From Chromobotia macracanthus (lineage: Eukaryota > Chordata > Actinopteri > Cypriniformes > Botiidae), in NCBI GenBank assembly GCA_036877525.1, contig JAZGTH010000001.1:7507001-7571000 (forward strand): a stretch of DNA of 64,000 nucleotides. The letters are read 5' to 3'. Shown here piece after piece: positions 57,270 through 64,000 of the stretch; position 1 is the first letter of the stretch, and every line of letters begins with the position of its first letter. The notes under the pieces are model-generated. The model did no database searches. It saw only the letters and a program-made list of their open reading frames with translations, and was not told the DNA's origin. Both the position numbers and the translations under genes were made by a program.

Positions 57270-59836
57270 TTCGTTTTTGAATTCAATCAACATCAATTTG
57301 GGTTTTCAGTAGGGCTAACAAAGGCCGATATTGAAAAAGCAGATAGAATGTTGAAAGGACAACATAATGTTTAGATATATAATGCAATTGAAAAAAGTAA
57401 ATGTGACGCACACAATTGATTAAGTAATATTAAATTTTTAACCACGGATTATATTCTGAACCAAATACCACTCAAGTCCCACTAAAGTAGTAACTGAGGT
57501 TATGGGTCTTGATTTAGGGCACAGCAGAGTTTCAGACTCCAACCTATTAGTTACCCACATTGATATTTGATCACTAAAACCATTAAATCAAACATGGGTA
57601 GCATCTGTGAGTCTTTACTTCAAAAATAAACTTAATATTTCACATATGGAGGTTGTTTGCTATGCAAAGACAAACGAAAGTGTTTCCAATAATATGAATC
57701 TTAGATTTACAAAGTGTATCTTTATTTAACGTTTAATTGAGATGCACTGATCTCATCTCACCTCACCGCTAGCATAACTAGCATTAAAACGTTAAGGTGG
57801 CGTCACAATGGCATATCAAAACAAGCCTGCTCTAACAAACCAATCATACAATATTAAAATTTGAACATACAAGCACTCCATTATTACACGATGCTTGCTA
57901 ATAATGCTTAAATACAGGGCGTGAAAGTGTATTTAATTCTTAATGCTAGCCTTTAGCCTCTAAACTGTCATTAACCACAAGACAAATGGATAACATTCGC
58001 TTTGAAAAATTTGACATATCTAAATTGAACATTTTAATTGAAAAGAGCGTCCATATCTCTCTGAAGAGAAAACACTAGCAAACACTTCCCTGAAGTATAA
58101 AGACATTTCAAAAGTGTGTTGTCAATGACAACTGGATATGCAGACTTACCTCACGCTTACTTACACCACACTTAAAGACATTTCCTTATGATTAAATACC
58201 CACATATACTCTTAAATGTCTATAAATCATGTTGCTGGCGAAAGATAATCCACGCGAAGCTAAAAACTAAAGCGACCTTCAAACGGGGAACGATGTCAGT
58301 GAGTTGCAATTATTTCTGCCTTTGTTTTTGCTTCCCTCATGCGGTGCAAGTAAAAATGACATAAGATGCAAAGTAGGTGAGTTAATCAAGCACAGGTTGA
58401 AGGTAAACATCGAACACGCAAAAGATTTTCTCTGTATTCTCAAAAGGAATGTTATGAAGTCAGTGGTGTTAGACGGAAGAAGTGATACACATATAAATCA
58501 ATATCTATCACGTATAAATCTGCATATAAATACTATTTGTTGTAATTGTGAATATGATGTTTAAATTTAATAATCTACAAAAACAATTATAACAGCAGGA
58601 CATTTTCCTGTCAAAACCAAAACCAAACTTGCCTTATCAAAAAACACAAAACAGGAATATTTTATTGTGATTTTTAAAATATACATTATACAATACGCAA
58701 ATGTGTAAATAAAAAAAAAACAAAATTATGTTGTCAACAAAATAGTCTAAAAATGTTAGCTTGAATTTTTTCTGCCCCCCTTTTTCTTCACATACAGTAA
58801 ATGGCTTAAAAATGGCAATGATTACAAAATGCCAAACAACCAATGCTAATTGATTGTCAAGGGTAATACAAAATATTTAAAAATTAAATCTTTCCTTAGT
58901 TCTTTCATTGTTGTTGTTCGTCTTCAGTATTTACTATCTAAAATGGTCAAAACATTAAATATTTTAGTACTTAAATAATAAATTCCTGTAGTACCTTAAA
59001 TACTAATCAGTTCACATCCTATCTAAAATATCTTATCATTTTTATTTATTTAGCAACCAAGTACTCTAATGTGAATCTGCTATACATTACACACCTTTAG
59101 ACTTCTTACACTGACTGTTTATCAATGAATAAACAGAAAGGCAGAAAATTATGAGTGAATGATTTCCTTGTATTATTTATTTGCTTATAAAATAAAAATG
59201 GTGCAGAGCTGGTTCTACATTCTTAGATGCAGCATTTTGGAAGAGATACAAAAAATTGTACAATATTGAAACATTACTTTGTTTTATCTTACAGGAAGAT
59301 CAAAATAATGACATTCTCAAATGTTTAAGCTAATAATTGTCAAAAAAATACAAAAAATAAGAAGACTGTTTCCATTAAGACGCTACCTGATTTTAAGACC
59401 GGTTTTAGGATTCCCATAAGATTGTGTTTAGAGTTGAGAGTAAAAAACTCTAATGATACAAATGAGTGATAACCCCACAGCGTGATCTCAAAAAGACATG
59501 GCACATCTTAGACTTTGCAAAAAGGTATGTCAAAAGGCACCACACAATACAACTTACAGAGATTTTGCAACACACTTTTAAACACAGTCACCAATAAACT
59601 TTAAAGCGAATATATGTGCAGACTTAAAAAAAATAGATCAAACACACTGTTCTCTTAACCCCCACCAATCAAAATGTGCTTTTGTTCTATTTCTGCTTCA
59701 CTTACGTCTGATTTGTTTCTATATCTGAGATGTATCAAATTCAAAATGTTGATTTCATTTATCATTACATTGGTTTGTTTTCACAGGTATATCCCTGGTC
59801 CCCTCATCAGACAAGGCCAGATGAAAAAGGACCCCA
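57270..59836. other. Intergenic DNA and probable ephx4 3' untranslated region
   Basis: No coding exon was recognised. The part nearest 59836 should contain the ephx4 3' untranslated region; several AATAAA words exist on the minus strand (for example TTTATT at 59176) but none can be chosen with confidence. Confidence 0.4.
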
Positions 59837-62800
59837 TTATAAGTTTCTGTAGATTTTTCGACCCTCTCCCTCCTTAATAAAAGTCCATATGAGTGTATTG
59901 ACGATGTCAGGCTGATCTTGCTGCAGCCAGTGACTGGCTCCAGAGATGATGTTGAGGCGGAATTGGTTTCTGATATACAGCCGACAGGCTTCAGCCATGT
60001 CTTGCTCCAGAAAGGCATCTCTCTCTCCCCATAGCAGCAGGACAGGAGACTTCACCTCACCCCGACTCAGTGGAAGGACACTGCAGATTACACATAATGA
60101 AAATAACATAAAAACCAGGTAAACAGGTTTTGACCTGTTTAGTTAGTTAATTAATTACACAATATACTAATTAATAACTGCTGTTTCAAATTAATCATAA
60201 TTAATTGCTTTTATCAATTTTTCAGAAAAAAGTTTATTTTTTCAGAAAAAATGTAATTATATATATTACATTATTGTAGCACCTTGTCACTGTTGCCTTG
60301 TTGGCTTGCTTACTGGGAGACTGCTAACATTTAACTTAGCTTAGGGTTTTGTAAATTGTTATATAAATATTATATATAAATATTGCTTTTAGCATAATAA
60401 GTCCTATACAGTCCTAAAGACTCTACTATTTGCTATTTCTTTGTCTCCCATTCTCTTTCATTGTGTAATGTTAAGATATTTTATGGTATTATCGCAAATC
60501 CTTTATACCCGTGACTTAAAATATTATCTTCTTTTTATATGCCATTTCCATGTATGCTGGAACAGCATATCTTGCTTAATATGATACCTATCATCTAATC
60601 TATCATGTTAATTGACTAAATGTCACATAGCCTCAGAAGTACATACTGTTTTAGTAGGCAGTCTGAATACATTACCCTTTCATAGACCACTGAGAGAGCT
60701 ACAAAGCCTTTGCATGTAATGACATGTATTTCTAATACATATTCAAATGGTCCAAATGTGTGGTAGTTTTCATCCGTTCAGTCAACTCTTTATTTATACA
60801 CCAACTACAAACCTAGTATCCCTAACTCATTTTATTAATATAAAAATTAATTTAATATAATTTATTCCATTAAATTGAGTTTGTATTCCATTAATACCAT
60901 GTATTCTGTTTTCTGTGTTTTTTCATCATCTTTACCTATCATGTTGCATTGCTTTACCTATCAATGCAACATTGTTAAAGGTGCTATATAAGTAAAACTG
61001 AATTAATTTCTTTTTAAAATATTTTAGGCATTATAGGCATTAGATCTGCTACTATAGGTGAATACAAAACAGATAAGCTCATAATTTTAAATAAATTTAA
61101 ACAGTAATTTGACACTAGAGGGTGACATTATTTTACTTTCACAGACAATTATTTCTGGTTGTCAGAGGGTACAGGCAAACTAGATAATGACATTTTAAAA
61201 TTACAAAATTACCTGAAGACATTTCTGAAGTAGCTGAGGGCCCCAGTAAGGGCCCCTGGCTGGGAAAGTGCATACAAGTAGGCTTCAAGGTCTTCTGCGG
61301 TAAGCCAGCGACCCTTACAACTGAGGCCTGTACTGCGACTGGTAAATAGACTCTTCAGTGCCTGCAAATTAGCAAGCAATGTAAAAAAATGTAAAAGATC
61401 AACTCTGTCTGAATAAAGCCTCATAAATTCATCTGTTTACATTGAAGAAGTAGCTGGAGGAAACATCCAATTTTAGGAAAAACAGCCAAAACAAAAATAG
61501 TTGTTGTTTTACAAGGGCACTTTTAGGCCCATTTTTCAACATGTATTATATTTTCTGTCCTTAGTATCTATTGTGAAATATGTCTACACATAATTTAAAC
61601 AGTATTTTAATAGTCCTACATAATATGGGTTACCCATTAAGATGCATAATGCACATTAAACAAATATACAAGTTTTTAAGACCAGAGCTGATTCATGACT
61701 CTAATGACTGAGCTGAGTGTTAGTGACAGATAAACTTGGTTATTAACTCTGTATCTGTAATTTATACACAAACAAATGCAGATGCTGGAAAGAAAAGTCA
61801 CTCATGTAGAATCATCCAAAATGAGTCTGTAGAGTAAAGTACGGGATAAAGGATTTATTTTTAACAATGACTGGATGGCTGGACATAATCCTGATTATTA
61901 CACGACTACCAATATATTAATAAATACAAGTACATATTGATATGTGTTGAAATTATTATTATTGTTATCTTAATAGTTTAACATTCAACATCTACATAAA
62001 TTTAATACTAAATATCATATATGAATATATTACAAAAAAGCAACAATATGCTGCTTTTGACAAGTCAAAAATATTTGACTGCTCAATGCCGTGATGAGCT
62101 ATTTAGAATGAAATGAAGACACCCATGTAATAAACGCTGCCATGCACTAAATTTGTAGCGAAATTTAAATCCAGACATAAATCATTAATTCCACTAAAGA
62201 TTTAACCTCTGTAGTACTTTATTTCTCAATTTATACAGAAAACAGACCATCTGTGAACACATTACATACTGCATTACAACAAAAATACATATTTAATCAA
62301 GCTAACCTTAAAGTCATTGATAGAGAGCATAAGCTCCGGGAAGTGTGGACACTGAAAGAAAAAGTAGTAACTTGACTTAAGCATCTGACTGGGGTGACGA
62401 AGGGCATAATCTAAACAGAAAAGAGAGAACATAATAAGTAACATGTTGATTTGGATTACGTCTCTCAGAAAATCAAAGTTTATTGAGTGTTGTTTTGAAA
62501 GCAGAAATAGTATGTGGACATGGATAAAATTAAATTTTTAATTATACAATGTTAATTTTTTTACACATGGAGACAACCTATATTAAAATAATGAAAATGT
62601 TTTTACATTAGTGAGCATTAAAATTGAAGATTTCCCAATTAGTGCACATAAAATCCAAAAAAATTGGATTTTATGTGCACTAAAAAATTGGAGAAAAGCA
62701 ACAGTCTCACACAGTCCCCTCATGTCCCTGCCAGAAGTTCACCTGTAATTACTTCCTCCTCCAGGCTGAAGCACAGGAGCCATGTGAAAATACCTATGAT

Positions 62801-63061
62801 TCCCTAAGTCGAACCATGATATTTTATTGTGAATGATGCAGATGTTACTAATTAGCCCTAAACCAAACCAGAGCCTCTGGGGCTGGCATGATAGAACAAG
62901 AAATCGAGTAGTCAGATGTACAGAGCACTTACCAGTAAACACACAGGGGTGAGGGCTGTTCAGCACTATAAGTTTTGTCACCATTTCAGGGTAATGAATT
63001 GCACAAAGCCAGGCGATGATGCCACCCCAGTCATGCCCCACAAGAAAACATCTGTTGTATC
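59837..63061 (-). CDS. ephx4: Epoxide hydrolase 4, last four exons (partial at window edge)
   Basis: Exons 62933-63061, 62307-62410, 61213-61361 and 59837-60080 join in frame through GT-AG sites; the stop TAA is at 59837-59839. The alpha/beta-hydrolase nucleophile elbow GHDWGG opens the first exon (its Asp is the expected nucleophile). ALRHPSQMLKSSYYFFFQ and LTAEDLEAYLYALSQPGALTG form the cap region. WGERDAFLE carries the likely acid and ASHWLQQDQPDIVN the catalytic His. This gives about 208 residues, the C-terminal half of a family usually near 360 residues. The oxyanion HGFPE exon and N-terminal membrane anchor lie beyond the right edge. The family hydrolyses epoxides, though the natural substrate of EPHX4 is poorly known. 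It lies upstream of btbd8 on the same strand. Confidence 0.9.
62639..62683. repeat. Perfect hairpin, 20-bp arms, 5-base loop
   Basis: Arm 62639-62658 and arm 62664-62683 are exact reverse complements around AAAAA. It is located in the ephx4 intron between exons 62307-62410 and 62933-63061. Confidence 0.9.
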
Positions 63062-64000
63062 CTTAGAAAAGCATCAGAAAGAAAGCTCACATGTTTGTGC
63101 TTGTTGTTGTGTATATAGTATGTGAGCGAATGCAAAAAATGCAAAATTGATGATGAACAGTGAGATTGAGTAAGATGGTATGCTGAGGCCATATGTTTTC
63201 ACGTGTGTAAGTACACGTGTATGAGTGCATGTTTAAAGTGCATTAGTATCAGTGAAGCAAAACTGGACAATGAGTCTGACTGAGACTTAAAAAAAACTGC
63301 AGATGGGAGAAGAAACTGTGCAGCAAAATAACTAACCACATCCTGGTGGTTTTACAAAACCCTTCATATAACCACTCACTTCCTAATACTGAATAATAAT
63401 ATAGAATTTACTTTCAAATACATATTTACCTTTGAATTGAATATAAATAATATTGCTTACAAAATCGTGAGACAATCAAATTAAAGGCATGGTAGGTGAT
63501 TTTTTAGGTCCAAATGCAATGATAGTATGTCCTACTTGACTGTCAAATTATGTATGCATTCATGTATTTGGAGGAGGTATGCCTTTGGAGAGTGCTCTAA
63601 AGGGAGGGTGGGATCTTATGCTTTCAAAGCTAGGTTGCTATTGTTAGCCTCTCCTAAATTGCCTACCCTATGTTAATTTCCTAAATCCATTTAATCCCAA
63701 GTATCGTTTTTATTTAGCAATATATAATAGAATAATAAATAATAAATCCTCTATCCTAATAACTCTGTCATTGAATAAATGGCACAATACACCACCAGCC
63801 GCAACTTTGACATGATTTATAAGGTTTACCTACACACCTGTCACAAGTTCAGTAGCGAATGTGTAGGTGAAATTCAGACACATACCATTAGATCTCATTC
63901 TAAGCAGCCTACCTGACACTACCTGAAAATCCAAACACATTATCTTCACAATACACACTATTAGAAGAAGACTACTGCATTGGAATTCATCACTACAACA
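63062..64000. other. ephx4 intron running off the right edge
   Basis: No upstream ephx4 exon (HGFPE region) could be found, so this appears to be intron. Nothing else was recognised. Confidence 0.5.

Noticed and set aside
1..64000. A new multi-gene defence, biosynthetic or regulatory system
   Set aside because: The host genes are three ordinary vertebrate genes and one pseudogene, and the rest is transposon-derived or unassigned. Nothing links them into a system.

Overview
The window looks like nuclear DNA of a teleost fish. It has small GT-AG exons separated by long AT-rich introns, vertebrate-specific genes, and a dense load of fish-type transposable elements (DIRS, Ty3/gypsy-like LTRs, an endogenous retrovirus, L2/CR1 LINEs, Tc1, and elements with terminal inverted repeats). 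No prokaryotic features, operons or CRISPR arrays are present. All identifications come from reading translations and splice sites by eye; the species is not determined.

Layout. (1) 161-692, minus: the first two coding exons of a retinol dehydrogenase 8-like gene, which runs off the left edge. (2) 4533-9773, minus: a decayed gelsolin/adseverin (scinderin-like) gene. Seven exon remnants remain. They carry a stop codon, a lost splice donor, a short insertion and a frameshift, and DIRS fragments lie on both sides and inside. (3) 10-31 kb: a transposon graveyard. It holds a Ty3/gypsy element (11.9-13.8 kb), a nested LTR complex (16.5-21.95 kb), a DIRS copy (22.8-24.7 kb), an L2/CR1 LINE (25.69-28.99 kb) and a dispersed fish repeat (24.8-30.6 kb). 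(4) 32148-53353, minus: a long btbd8 gene, with two BTB domains in its N-terminal half and the long disordered KIAA1107/APache-type C-terminal half. About 18 exons can be read. Its introns host L2, Tc1, a MITE-like repeat and another dispersed repeat. (5) 53751-57269: an element with inverted terminal repeats that itself contains a solo LTR and a LINE fragment. (6) 59837-63061, minus: the last four exons of ephx4, an alpha/beta-hydrolase. The ephx4-btbd8 order and shared orientation match my recollection of the conserved vertebrate arrangement.

The clearest structural story is the nesting at 16.5-21.95 kb. A defective endogenous retrovirus (short LTRs, 4-bp target duplication CTGC) sits inside an older LTR. 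It is itself interrupted in gag by a 600-bp solo LTR (5-bp duplication CCATG) and in its 5' LTR by an antisense LTR piece. I found no convincing new multi-gene system. The best leads are the gelsolin-family pseudogene, an unexplained conserved-looking reading frame inside a btbd8 intron (about 46.9-47.1 kb), and three strong hairpins or palindromes.
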